DNA from: Deroplatys truncata
Taxonomy: Eukaryota > Arthropoda > Insecta > Mantodea > Mantidae
Length of the DNA stretch: 64,000 bases
NCBI GenBank assembly: GCA_030765065.1
Contig: CM060975.1
Span: 195,653,507 to 195,717,506, forward strand
Direction: 5' to 3'
The translations under genes and the position numbers were made by a program. A model generated the notes under the pieces. That model saw only the letters and a program-made list of their open reading frames with translations. It was not told the DNA's origin and did no database searches. Below are positions 34,234-46,139 of this stretch, piece after piece; positions within the stretch are counted from its first letter, which is position 1, and every line of letters begins with the position of its first letter.

Positions 34234-37200
34234 TCCCCCCTCTGGCAAACTAGCAAAAGTGAAAATTCTTCATTTTACAGGAGGGCTAAAACAAGTTTCA
34301 TCTATTTCTATAAAATCCACTTATTTTGTTTTTCGGTCACTTTTACTACAAGTACATCCATTAACCAAAATGTTTATAGGGTGCTTTAATTTTAGTTCTT
34401 ATATGAATTTTAAGGGCATAAATGGCAGTTTCGTTACTTTGCCAGAGTGATTTTACCTTTAGTGTCTCAAGTATTACTCTTGCAAAGTATCGAATCTGCA
34501 ATACAATTACAAAAGAAAACAATTATTTGAATAAATTTTTATACCATTACACATTTTTTAAAGACAACAGGCAAAAATCCATCACAACTGAACACAATAA
34601 AAAAAATCAATTAAATCAATACATGATTAGCACAGAATTACACAGATAAATTTAAAGTCTGTGAATATCTTTCACAGTCTTTAAATTTGAATCTTCTGAT
34701 ACATTTGATTCAGGGAGTCTATCTCTCACTGTTTCTGACGACAGAAGGTTTTCATAAAATGCATGATAAGCCTTTGGAATTTGCAGACCATTGCAAAGTT
34801 TTTTTAGATCCTTCAGTTTTGCATCAGAGATGCACAATCTTGCAGGGCAAGGTTTCACTACTTCAGTCTGATGGGCGGCCTCTGATTCTTGAGAATGAAC
34901 TTGCTGAACACATTATCTTCATAACCAGTCTTTATCTGAACTGTACCAGGTTCGTCCTTTGTGTAACAAAACCAAACAGCTTCTCAAAAAAGCAAAGTAT
35001 TCTTACCTTCAACAGACATAAAACTTTTTTTTTTGGGGGGGTTGAAGTCATTAAAATCAGTGTGCACCAATCAAGAAACCTTGTAGGGTGATGGATTTTT
35101 GCGCGCATTTCTTATCTGTTGAACCCATCCTTCAGGAGTGTACACTGGGAGGTTCTTTGCAGACATAAATATTTTTTGATGGATGGAATCACATTTCATT
35201 AAACTGTGTCCTGACTCAAAATAAATGTGATCCATCTGCTGGAGCTTTTGGTGATTTTTTATTGTTTCTAGACATATACAAAGTGTGCATTTTTTTGTTG
35301 TCTTCCGCAGCTACCTGACATCATCATTACAGTCTTAATATCAGAATGTGCCATAAGGTATGAGTAAATGTTGCTTGAGATTTCCACACTTCCTCTCTTT
35401 CCTTCAGCCTCATCCCAAACAAAACAATCCATTGAGGTATCACCTAAATTGTAACAGCTAGCTTTCTTTCATAGAAAAATAGACCTTGCATTCCTTTTGG
35501 AGTACTTAACACAGCTTGCGAATCAAAGTCGAATGCCAACATAGTTTTGTCACTTTCTGCCTTATCTTTGCCAATATCTTTCAAATTATGAGCTGCACCT
35601 TTTCTTTCCAAGTGTTTTCTCAATGTTTCTTTTTAATTCACATTAATTTCATCTATCCTCCGGTTTGCTTCATACTTTGATCAAATTTTGCAGTGGTCTT
35701 TTCTAAGGACATGAAATGTAAGTTTGTATTCATGAAAAACTCACCGGTACTGTTCAACACTTGCACAACTGAATCTTGACATTTCACTTTGTAAAGCTCG
35801 TACATTTTTGTTATGTTTAGACTGGGCTCGAGGTAGTACCTGTATTCACTTTTCTTCCGACAATAGTGTGATTCTACACTGGGAAAAGACAAAATATGTT
35901 TCCTGATGAACCTGTCATCTTTCACCTTAAAGCTTATTTTTTGGTTCATGTTTCCTTCTCATCTCATGAAGTAAAATTCCTTGTTCATTTCTATTATGTA
36001 ATGCTCCTCTTACTAAACCCTCTGAGATATTTAACGTATCTAGGAAAAATTCACTGCAAACAGAAACCTATGATTACCTTTGATAAAATTGTAGCTCTTG
36101 GTATAACATCTCCTTGAGAGGCCATCAGTAGTGTTTCTTTTTTTGATCAGCTCAGATAAATGGTGAATGATAAACCTGTGTTGTTCAGAAACTGTAGGTA
36201 GATTTTGGAAGTCTTTATAGATTCTTTCCTGTTCTTCAGCAGAAAACTTATTGGTACAGGTGTGATTTTTCTTATTCAAACATCTTGGTGCTATCTATTT
36301 CCCTTTAATAGTTTCATAAACTTTATCCCTTCAGGATGATCAAATTTATTATGTTATTGTTCACGCTTTCATTATAATTTTCTTTATAGTTATACCCAGC
36401 CGAGCTCTCTGAATACTTCTATTCTACTTTTTTGATTCAGACTTCTTACGTTCCTTTGGTAATGGTCGTACCTGAGTTAGCGGCCTTAGATCATTATGTA
36501 GTTCTTCAGGGGTGTTTCAGGCTTGAGAACTTTTGTCTGGTGATGTACATCTTTCAAACACTGTCTGGGCGGGTACTTGAAGCTTCAAAACCTCTTGCAC
36601 AATTACTGTCAAATGAATGGATTAATGATAATAGAAGTCTATTTTTTTGATCATACGGACAAAACTAAGTCAGTCTCTGAATTCTCATTATCACTACTCA
36701 CTCAAGAGATCATCAATGACATTTCCATGTTCCTGAAAGTATAAAAATCTTTTGTAAGGGAATAATGTATGTATTAAAGATACGTTGTAAATAAATATAC
36801 TCCAAGTAGTCATAATGTCTAAATTAAATTAGTCACCACAACAATGTTGTAACTGGTAATTTTAGCACTGTGATATTACTAAATAAACATTATTTCACTT
36901 GCCTTTTTGAATATCTGATACAATTTTAATATTTTATATTAATTCATTTATAGTTATATTCAATTTATTTTACTTATATTTTGTTACATTTTGTTATTTG
37001 TCTGATCAATAACTTTATATTATTTTCGTTTTGCTTCTATACTTTATACATTTTGTAGGTCATAATACAGAATCAAGAAGTTAGGACTAAGATTTCAAAA
37101 ATATAGATTTTATCAGTAGGTTATATCAATAACGTACCTGAATTATACTTGATACACTCGGGGCTGGACTAGTTTATGTTGAAATATTATTGTCATCAAT

Positions 37201-37760
37201 AGGAAGGCTGTTGATGCATGAAATATTTCTTGGCTCTTCATTTTCCAAAGCAAGCTGTAGAAATATTTTTCCAGTCTTTGGAAACCTATCCATAGATTCT
37301 ACTAACTAAAACCCACTATTAAAACACTACTTTCGAGTAGTTGAAGACAAACACATCTGAGCAATAAACCAACTGGAACTGTAACTGATTGTTGACTCAC
37401 ATCGTCAGTAGAATTGCAGTATTGTAGTTGCAGTTTCATTAATTTGTCGCGCACTGAGAAGGCAGAGGGCTAGCAGCTAACACGGGAATCTCACACATTC
37501 ATTACTTTGCTGTAGTAAAAATTGTTGTATACTATTGTGATGACTATGGCAAACTAACCAAAGTGCAGATTTACTACTTTTCCATAGTCAAAAACCATTG
37601 TATGTGGTTTGGTGAATAAAAAAGAGCTAATTGCTGCCAAACTGAACAAGCTGCAGACATGATACTTTGCCAGACTGTAGATCTTATATAAAATGTAATT
37701 CTATGATATTTATCGCAGATTCGCTATTTTTGCACTTTTGCTAGTTTGTCAGAGGTGGGA
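34234..37760 (-). mobile_element. DNA transposon with 28-bp TIRs, unnamed family
   Basis: A 3.53-kb segment has inverted ends that match at 26 of 28 positions: 34234-34261 against the reverse of 37733-37760, sharing CAAACTAGCAAAAGTG. It encloses a broken transposase-like gene on the minus strand. The target duplication is unclear: ACAT precedes and ACAA follows if the element starts at CCC. Few proteins of this insect family have been tied to defined ends, so this unit is informative. Confidence 0.75.
34652..36280 (-). pseudogene. Transposase-like gene of the element, broken
   Basis: Read on the minus strand, it starts near 36280 with CTNKFSAEEQERIYKDFQNL (Cys-containing N-terminal region), then SHYCRKKSEYRYYLEPSLNI (about 35870) and KMYELYK. 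WDEAEGKRGSVEISS (about 35420) follows, then MMSGSCGRQQKN (about 35330), FESGHSLMKCDSIHQKI (about 35220), and a C-terminal KDLKKLCNGLQIPKAYHAFY (about 34800). This order matches a multicopy insect protein family that I associate, from memory and unverified, with Pfam DUF7869. That family usually has SDxCxGQNxN where this copy has SGSCGRQQKN, so an acidic residue is lost. There are many stops. The upstream part to about 36720 may add an acidic N-terminus. Confidence 0.75.
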
Positions 37761-38236
37761 CAATAAGATATCAGCCAACATGGGGGAACATGGTTGTTGG
37801 CAATCCCAAGGATATGTGTAACTGAGCTAAAAACTGACACAGGATTAAAACGGGTTGCACTGTCAACAGTTCATTACAATGAGCACAAAGATATGCAGGG
37901 TCAGAAGGTAAAAGTCAATGTGACTAATATGGCAGTGCCCAAGAGACAATCTGCCTAAAACTCACCTCCTTGGAATGGAAGGCACACGAGGAGATACTCT
38001 ACCTCCTAAAGTTTGTTCCCTTGAATAGCCCTCATTCATTGCTCCAGCACAATAGAACAGAATATGTAAAATAGGACTACACCTCTATTTTTGTAAGTTG
38101 GAGTCTGACAGGTAAGTGGCCAAACTCCAAACTACAGTGCAATGTTGCCAATGTGAGCAAAATTGTGTTCAACTGACATGTGCATACATCAGGATATGAT
38201 AATTATGAAACCCACACAGAGACAGCAGACACAAAT
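37761..38236. other. No feature identified
   Basis: Nothing recognised between the transposon end and a Family A fragment. Confidence 0.4.
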
Positions 38237-38285
38237 AATTACTTTCTCTACTACGTATAGTAAATAGGGGAAGTATTGTATTTTT
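38237..38285 (-). mobile_element. Family A 3' end fragment
   Basis: TTACTTTCTCTACTACGTAT through GGGGAAGTATTGTATTT is the reversed last 50 bp of the element, alone. Confidence 0.85.
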
Positions 38286-38289
38286 AATT

Positions 38290-39611
38290 ATATTTATGAA
38301 AGCAATTAATAATTGAACTGCGATTGATTTAAAGACTGCTGTATAGAGCTAAAATAAAGAAATGGAAAAACATAATCTGTCGAGTACTTTGAGGTTGTCT
38401 TGCATTAAAAAACAAATTATAAAAAAGGATGTCCAGGCAGACTAGGGAGTCAACATGTATAACTACACAGAACATCACATTGATAAGACAGCAGAGATTC
38501 AGCTGCTTACGTACTCAGACTAATAACATGGTGATGAATAGGGTTTAGATGACTTAAAATAGCTGGTCGCGCCAAAGAAGGCACAATGCACCTGTAATCA
38601 CGTTCAGATTGGACAGTGAACAATACAGTCTTAAGGGAATGGTCCGAACAGTTCCCCAGGATGTGCCACTTAAAATGCATATAAGATTGAGAGAACGTTC
38701 ACATTTCACTTTTTACCATTTAATAGAACATATGAGAAGACCAGCTAAGCTTTCTATAAAAAAACCAATTCTAAAATTGTCTTGTCTGGACTTTGATATA
38801 GAGAAGGCAATGAATGCCTTATGCTGCCAGAAGATAATGCTGGTGGTTTCATACCGCTCTGAATCCCCTCCCTGGCATTGAACATGCCGCCAGCAGATGA
38901 AAATTGAGGAATGTGCTAGAACAATGTCATCATTCCTATTGCAAGTGTGCTACAATGACGCAATAGTTGTCCATGCTTGCCAATGGCTGGGCTAACTACA
39001 TCAGCAATTACAGTGGTCTACAAGGCAAGAGAAAGATCATGTGTCTCCCCGTGAGAGCAGCCATTAGTGAATGACAAGAGATGGAGCGAGCACACTGTTT
39101 AGCCAGCCTGGCTTGCATTTGGCTTCAGCGACCATTTCAGCACATTATCATCAAGGGTAATTTTCTGGACTTGTCAAAATTGAATATATACTTTTCAGTA
39201 AGCACTTTAAAATTTATTTCGTTACCCTTGTTCCAAATTCTTTAAGCTCGTGGAAGAAACATATCTTAGTAATTTATACGTATACTGCACTGCCAGTTGA
39301 AGCAAACAAAACTCTTTGTAAGGAATCACAAATTATTGTAAAGCAAACTAATTATCGGAAAGAAAGGTGAAAGAGGAATACGAGAACCATTAAATATTTC
39401 AAACATGTTAACTTTTATGTTTTTGTGTATGTTAAAAATTGCAGGATTAATTGAAACTTATACAATTGTTAATTTATACAAATTTTTCAGTTATAATAAA
39501 TAGTTTACTGGTGTGAATATTTAAAAACCTAGAGCTCCCTTTAACAACCCATGCTTCTGAGGCAAACAAACATTACACCATTAAGGTGGATTTGGCAGCA
39601 GCTTCATCGTA
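38290..39611. other. No gene assigned
   Basis: A 90-codon plus frame (38609-38881) has no recognised domain. No element is identified. Confidence 0.35.
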
Positions 39612-40060
39612 TACAGTGGAATCTCGTTAGCACATTCCTCATTAACATGTTTTCCCGTGTATTACGTTCAATTATAAAAGTCCTGGTACCAAATCACCAA
39701 ATGTAATAAATAACGTTTGCTTAGTGTGTTTTCCCGATCCCGCTTACTACGTTTGAAGTTTGACGTCCTCATTCACTGTTTTGGCCAATCCTTGATTGGT
39801 CCAGTTGGAGAAGGCGCTTCACGTTCAAAGTTTGACGTCCTCATTGGCTACTTTGGTCAATCCTCGGTCACGGGGTGGATACCGGCAGCTAACCACATGC
39901 ATGTATGTAAATATTTGTGTGACACGATTTGTGTGGGCGGGATAGAGAATGCTTTACCTTGGCGTGGTAAACGCCAATGATAGTTTTTACTGTTGAGTGT
40001 TGACCAAACATACGTAGATTGTATTTTAACTTTTCATTTGCAATGAAAAAAAGAAAGTGT

Positions 40061-40620
40061 GGCTAATCTTGTCTTATAGTATGCCGTAGAAAATGCTTAT
40101 AAAACAAATAAATTACCTTAGGAATGAGTTTAGAACATGATGTGGTCTCTTCTATATCTGGTGCCCACCTGCCTGCCCGTTTTAGGTGGTTTACTTATAT
40201 AGGCAAATCGCGTCAGCAACACAACAAACGTAGCCATTTTTCCGATAAATCACATGCAAAGTGGGTACTGCCAACCTAAATAAAAAGTGAAATGCACTAA
40301 ATATGAGATGTGCTGTTGTTTCTGCGAACGTGAATGATTCAAGTTTTAGATGCGCAGATCCCTCGGCTACGCCCTGTCTGCAACTTGCTACACTCCTCTC
40401 CTTCTAAAAAACATCCCTCGGCTATGCTTTGAGGCTGAGGGCCCTCAATCTCTCGGCTACGCCTTGAGGCTGAGTATCTTACCGGCTTCGGTGGCATTAT
40501 TCATATGTTGGCAGCATTACGTTAGAGCAAGCGTATGACATAGAGTGACATCTGTTTGACTTACGACACATTCATTTTCATCGCTGTGAGGCACACTGTA
40601 AGAGGAGATTATCGGAAAGG
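40061..40620 (+). other. ~560-bp segment present in copy 1 only
   Basis: Aligning copy 1 to the reverse of copy 2 gives continuity up to GAAAAAAAGAAAGTGT and again from GTAAATAACC; this segment has no counterpart in copy 2. It contains an imperfect repeated block with CTCGGCTACGCCTTGAGGCT (about 40363, 40414 and 40455). It is either an insertion into copy 1 or a deletion from copy 2. Confidence 0.6.
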
Positions 40621-40639
40621 GTAGTAAATAACCAATAGT

Positions 40640-40882
40640 GAAAAACTGAAAATCCTTGAAATAGATCACAATCCAAATATGAAACATGTGGATATAGTGC
40701 GGAAGTTAAACATTCCTCCGTCAACCTTAAATGCAATTGTTAGCAAACCTAAATTGATTAAAACTGCTTTTAAAGAAGGGAAAAATGCAAAAACAAAACT
40801 TTCCTCTTGGAAAATAGGATCAGAAGAGGATCAGAACGAAATTTGTTGCACGGAAACACTTACCATATTCAAATCGTATTGA
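40640..40882 (+). pseudogene. pogo-type N-terminal DNA-binding domain
   Basis: KILEIDHNPNMKHVDIVRKL, followed by NIPPSTLNAIVSKPK, is the first helix-turn-helix (psq/CENP-B N-terminal type) of pogo/Tigger transposases, which binds the transposon ends. The frame runs about 80 codons and ends near 40880 without a CENP-B second helix-turn-helix or a DDE domain. Copy 2 encodes nearly the same residues. The conservation may simply reflect recent amplification. Confidence 0.8.
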
Positions 40883-41319
40883 ATACACCAAATATGCATT
40901 CGCCTATTGTACTCGTAACATGATGCACGCTCATAATTTTTTTTTTCTTTTTTAGCAGAAATTGTTATCACATGTGTAATAAAACGCACAGCAAGGCCAC
41001 TCTTGTCGCTTCCATAATTCGCAATTTATTTTCTCAAAAACATTCATAACCTCAAAAATCCAAGTTGACCAACATAAAAGCTTGAATTATTTATTCTCAG
41101 GCTTTGTGTATCCAAATCCATTTGAACACATATTGAATTCAACACGGATTGTACTCAAAATTGATTTCAATTACCCATGGAGACGTAGTAATTATTAGAT
41201 TTTATTATATAACTATGTTCTTAAATTGCATATTTTGCATTTTCGTTAACACGTTTTCCCGCCTATGACGTCCAAATACTTAGGTCCCTGAAAAAACGTG
41301 CTAACGAGATTCTACTGTA

Positions 41320-41857
41320 TGTGTAAGGTGTGCTTGATGGATAATAATATAATTATTACAGCACGGCACAGCTTTCATGGCAAAGTTAAAGCTGTTTTTA
41401 ATACTCCAATATACAGATGAAAGTATAGGAGCAATCCTTACCATTCCGGGTGAACACATACATTGCAACAAGCATTGCTAGAACTATACAATTCTTTGTT
41501 ACAATTTTAAATGCTGTGTTGCATCAAATGTTAGACTTTGAGCATGCCAATGATAATCATAAGCAATTGTGGACGGATAAATACTCTCTCCCTCTCTCCT
41601 CTCATAGGTAGCTAAAATATAAGCATTTTAAAACCTGCATTGATTCAATGAGAGAGTTGTTAGTGTATTTTCCTTAAAAGCATTAACGGTAATTTAAATA
41701 AGAAAAGATTAAATTAGTTCCTATATACAGCAAATACCTATGAATTGCTGCAAACAGAACTACATCTCAAACATATGGTTTTCAGCACTTTGGTAATAAA
41801 ATTTAGTGGATCAATCATACTTCCTATGTCATTTGCTTATTCTAACATAAAATATCT
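41320..41857. other. No feature identified
   Basis: AT-rich; nothing recognised between the Tigger element and the SINE. Confidence 0.4.
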
Positions 41858-41869
41858 ATAAATAATAAA

Positions 41870-42259
41870 GAACCTGCACCTTGGCGCAATGTGTTGGAGC
41901 TCAGTGCTTCAATTCCTAGCCAGGGAATGTGCATGGGTTTGAGCCCATCCATGGGGTTGCCAATGTACAGAACCAGTGATCACTCAGCAATATGAGAGAT
42001 CTGAGAAGATATGATTACAGGACATGTGAATCTGTAAGTCAGAAAAACTAATCACTGGCTGGGGGATGCATGGTACTGGCCATGTGACCTACCCATACCA
42101 GTTGGATGATTGAACACTCCTGTTGTGGGCATGTGGTAGTTCATTTAGTAGGCCTTGGCCTTTAAACTGAAACATGCAGGCAATCCATTTCCTCAATCAT
42201 AAAAACCCAAACTGGGAAACAACAAGTACAGATCCAAACAATCACAGTAAACAGCTGAC
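41870..42259 (+). mobile_element. tRNA-derived SINE, family S4
   Basis: A-box TTGGCGCAATGTGTTGG and B-box GGGTTTGAGCCC lie in the head. The body (ACTGGCCATGTGACC, GTGGGCATGTGGTAG) matches the reverse copy at 20126-20428. ATAAATAATAAA flanks it at 41858-41869 and 42260-42271. Confidence 0.8.
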
Positions 42260-42299
42260 ATAAATAATAAAAACACAAACACAACACAACCAATATATA

Positions 42300-43467
42300 C
42301 AGTAGAATCTCGTTAGTACGTTTTTGCAGGGACCTAAGGATTTGGACGCCATAGGCGGGAAAACGCGTTAACGAAAATGCAAAATCTGCAACTTAAGAAC
42401 ATAGGTAATAAAAATCTAATAATTACGTCTCCATGGGCAATTTAAATACATTTTGAGTACAATTTCATACTGAATACGATCCGCGTTTCCATGTTAAATT
42501 CAATATGTTTAAATGGATTTGGATACACAAAGCCTGAGAATAAATAATTCAAGGTTTTATTTTGGTCAACTTGGATTTTTTAGGTTATGAATGTTTTTGA
42601 GAAAATAAATTGCGAATTGTGGAAGCGGCAATAGTGGTTTTGCTGTGTGTTTTATTACACACGTGATAACAATTTCTGCTAAAAAAGAAAAAATTATAAG
42701 CATGCATCGTGTTACGAGTACAATAGCCGATATTATCTTTGGTGTATACAAGACGATTTGAATACGGAGGTGTTTCCATGCAACAAATTTCGTTCCGGTC
42801 CTCTTCTGATCCTATTTTCCAAGAGAAAAGTTTTGTTTTAGTATTTTTCCCTTCTTTAAAAGCAGTTTCAATCAATTTAGGTTTGCTAACAATCGTGTTT
42901 AAGGTTGACGGAGGAATGTTTAACTTCCGCACTATATCAACATGTTTTACATTTGGATTGTGATTACATCAAGGATTTTCACTTTTTCACTGTTGGTTAT
43001 TTACCTACTACACTTTCTTTTTTTCATTGTAAATGAAAAGTTAAAATACAATCTACGGTTGTTTGGTCATCACTCAACATTAGAAACTATCGTTAGCGTT
43101 TACCGCGTTTATCACGCCAAGGTAAAGCATTCTCTATCCCGCCCACAGAAATCGTGTCACACAAATATTTAAATGCATGTATGTGATTGGCTGCCGATAT
43201 CCACCCCGTGACCAAGGATTCAACAAAGTAGCAAATGAGGACGTCAAACTATGAACGTGTTAAACGCCTACTCCCACTGTACCGATCAAGGATTGGCCAA
43301 AACAGCAAATGAGGACGTCAAAATTCAAACGTAGTAAGCGGGACCAGGAAAACGCACTAAGCAAACATTATTTATTATATTTGGTGATTTGGTACCGGGA
43401 TTTTTATAATTCAACGTAATACACGGGAAAACGTGTTAATGAGGAACGTGCTAACGAGATTCCACTG
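42300..43467 (-). mobile_element. pogo/Tigger-like transposon, copy 2 (1,168 bp)
   Basis: TA duplications (42298-42299 and 43468-43469). Inverted repeats start CAGTAGAATCTCGTTAG and, reversed on the right, CAGTGGAATCTCGTTAG. The orientation is opposite to copy 1, about 980 bp away. The N-terminal DNA-binding frame lies at 42933-42700 on the minus strand (RKLNIPPSTLNTIVSKPK). Confidence 0.92.
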
Positions 43468-43469
43468 TA

Positions 43470-44208
43470 TCTGTGTCTGTGTTTCTATTATGTATGTCAG
43501 CTATTTATTGTGATCATTCTGTATCTGTATTATGAATACAGTTATTTTTTAAAAACATCAGCATTTAAGTTTTCTGAATGTTTACACATATTTTATATGC
43601 TCTCTTACACTGTATATAACAGGAAATAAAGCACAAAATATTGTCTGATTAGTCCATTACCTGGCCATAGATAAGTGCTTTCCTGCAGTTCAAAAGTAAT
43701 ATAATTTTTTAATACTTTGCAATTAAAATTATAAATTAAAAGAAACAATATTTCCTAACACAAAAGGTATTCCATTTGTCAAATGATAAAAGCATGAATT
43801 AAATAACTGCTCAGATACTCATATAAAAGAACATATTTTGTACTCTGAACCAGACATGGAACCCAACCAGCTGGGTTCTACCAGTCTTATTGCCTTATTT
43901 GACTAGTGAAATTCTAGTGCACATATTACAACACCAGCAGAAACATATAACAGGTAGGTATTAAAAACAGCATATATTCCTACAAGATATATGTTAACTG
44001 CTCCTTTCAATAAAGGCTCAATGCACCAGATACCAGCCTCAAACTGTTCATTGGAATCTTTCATTAATACTACTATTTACAACAGCAAATGGCTTGTCAC
44101 GTGATAAAGCTGCCTATTAAAAAACTTCTAAACTCTCATTCTTATGCAATCTGAATTGCAATAATATAAATACTGAAATTGGTATAAAATGTGCTCTATC
44201 TCTCAATT
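43470..44208. other. Possible 3' UTR of the zinc-finger gene
   Basis: AT-rich, no repeats identified. It lies directly downstream of the minus-strand zinc-finger stop codon and could be its 3' untranslated region. A minus-strand AATAAA occurs near 43503. Confidence 0.3.
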
Positions 44209-44886
44209 TTACATATCTTCATCATCTCTTTCTTTTCCACGCTCTTTCTTGGCTTTTTTGACCTTTTGGCTGAAGGGACAGTAATAAACTCTATGACGAG
44301 AGAGTTCCATTGACCTTCGGAATGTTTCATTACAGTCCATGCATGCAAATGGTTTGTAAGGTGTATGCTTCTCTTTGTAATGCAAGTTAATGTTACTTTT
44401 AAATTTAAATGCCCCAGGACAATATATGCACACGAATGGTTTAGACAGGTCTGTGGTTGCAGTAATGTTATTGATTTGTGCACCACAATTGACCTTGCTG
44501 CCATAACCTAGTTCAACAGGTATTTGCATTGTAAGAATTTCAGGTCGATGAATTGTTCTTACATGCACTTTAAGATTTTCTGTATCACCAAATTGGTCCA
44601 TACAATAGCAGCAATCATAAGTAATGCTCGCTCCAGGTTCACCCATCATTATTCCTATTCTCAGCTTCTCACCAGAACTGAACACAGTGGGATCATCGTC
44701 ATAAATCATTCTTCTTTCCCTTTCCTCTTCCTCTGCTGATTTTTCTTTTCCTCCTTCTTTGTGTGGCATCTGGTTTCCATTTTCATTTGTACCAACTGCA
44801 TTTCCTGCTCCATCCTCTCCTTGTCTGCTTGTACCCGCATCATCTGGAGTAGCCCCTTGCCTCCATGTCTTCTTTGCTCGCTCAGC
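44209..44886 (-). CDS. C2H2 zinc-finger protein, last coding exon
   Basis: Best host-gene candidate in the window. On the minus strand a clear acceptor (TTTTGTTGCAG|GCTGAG at 44887) opens a frame of about 225 codons to TAA at 44209. After an acidic, low-complexity stretch come three fingers. Finger 1 is CCYC...HVRTIH (C-x2-C-x12-H-x4-H). Finger 2 is CIYC...HYKEKH with the same spacing. Finger 3 is CMDC...HRVYYC with Cys as the last ligand. A basic tail (KVKKAKKERGKERDDED) could be a nuclear signal. It is probably a nuclear nucleic-acid-binding protein. Upstream exons lie at higher coordinates or beyond the window. The frame is intact, unlike the surrounding relics. Confidence 0.75.
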   Translation of the reverse strand, partial: AERAKKTWRQGATPDDAGTSRQGEDGAGNAVGTNENGNQMPHKEGGKEKSAEEEERERRMIYDDDPTVFSSGEKLRIGIMMGEPGASITYDCCYCMDQFGDTENLKVHVRTIHRPEILTMQIPVELGYGSKVNCGAQINNITATTDLSKPFVCIYCPGAFKFKSNINLHYKEKHTPYKPFACMDCNETFRRSMELSRHRVYYCPFSQKVKKAKKERGKERDDEDM

Positions 44887-44889
44887 CTG

Positions 44890-46130
44890 CAACAAAATTC
44901 ATTTTTCTTTTGCAATGAATATTATACTTTGAGACAGACATTAAGGGATTAAATATTTTTAAATAAAGAGAATTGTCTGTAAGGTAAAGAAGGAATGGGA
45001 ATATTTCCAGATGAATCATTGCTGAGAATAGTTGAAGATTTTTAATAATTTTTTATGTTAAAATAATAATTCATAAAAAAATTGTAAGATTAATTTTTTT
45101 ATTAAGGGAAATATTTTTTATATAATTAGTTAGTTAAAAACATTTGAAATATTAATTAAAAAGAAACACATTTAGCATTCTAGTAGGTCCCATAGCGAAC
45201 CATAATTAACCCATCGTTGTGGAAAATTTGTATTGGTTGAAAAAACATCTAGACAGGTCTGTCAACAATACTTATTAACTTGGTTACCATGGCAATGCCA
45301 AAAAAGCTATATAAAGATGTGCTAAAGAGAGGGAAGTCACTTATGGTAACTTTGCTGAAATACACATCTCCATGCAAGTTGCGTTCTCAATTGCGGATAC
45401 TAATTTTAATATTCACATTCCGGATGATCATCAGTATTAAGGTTCAGAAAACATTGTGAAATGTATCATTAAGTTGTGAAAAGTGATTATGTTTGTGAAA
45501 ATTCTGGAATTCTGACACTTCTGGAATAAATTCAGAAATGCTCAAGCACGTAAATTTCATTAAGATTTCCTTTCCAGTACTGCGACCCGAGATTAGAAAA
45601 AATGGAGTTCTCATAGCTCAGGCATTACAAAAACAACCATGCAGTGCAAGAATTGATGCAGAAATAGTAGATGTCCAGTGAGAGAGAGATACATTGCAGA
45701 GATGTCAACACATTGAGATCTTCGAATCTGGTGAGTACCGTAATTTAAAGTGTACTGCCAGAAACAGTTGCAAGGGCATCAGCTGTATCAATCCACATCA
45801 CTTTAGCTCCTGAACTAAGAAGAACCCTCAAAAATCACTTCAACTTAAAAGCCAAAAATCCCCCTGTGGATTTTTAACTGGGAATCTTGGGGGTTATTAT
45901 TTGTGTAGTTACATAAACAGATGAGAAGCTGTTTAGAAATTTTGACAGTATTTAGCTTATAGACTGCCTCCTCCCCCCACCCACCAGAAAAATGTAAATC
46001 TTTAACATTTAATTCTTTTTATTACAAACTGCTTGTTATGGATAGTACCGCCTATAAGCAATTCCACGTCAAGTTGCACAAATTTTCATAAAATCTGACC
46101 ATCACGTCTCTGATTCACTTCGAATTTTGT
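44890..46130. other. Intergenic or intronic, mostly featureless
   Basis: If the zinc-finger gene continues upstream, this is its intron. Apart from the X-box/TATA arrangement near 45290 nothing is recognised. Confidence 0.35.
45283..45316 (+). promoter_or_regulatory. X-box-like site followed by TATA box
   Basis: GTTACCATGGCAAT (45283-45296) differs by one base from the palindromic RFX X-box GTTACCATGGCAAC. TATATAAA at 45308-45315 lies 11 bp downstream. Together they resemble a compact RNA polymerase II promoter. No confident coding sequence follows, so the function is inferred only. Confidence 0.3.
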
Positions 46131-46139
46131 CCATGGATT

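Larger units (their letters stand above)
39614..41317 (+). mobile_element. pogo/Tigger-like transposon, copy 1 (1,704 bp)
   Basis: TA target duplications (39612-39613 and 41318-41319). Terminal inverted repeats: left CAGTGGAATCTCGTTAGCAC, right reversed CAGTAGAATCTCGTTAGCAC. Subterminal GTTTTCCCG motifs lie on both sides. The only coding content is a pogo-type DNA-binding segment; no DDE catalytic region is seen, so it would need a transposase supplied elsewhere. Confidence 0.92.
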
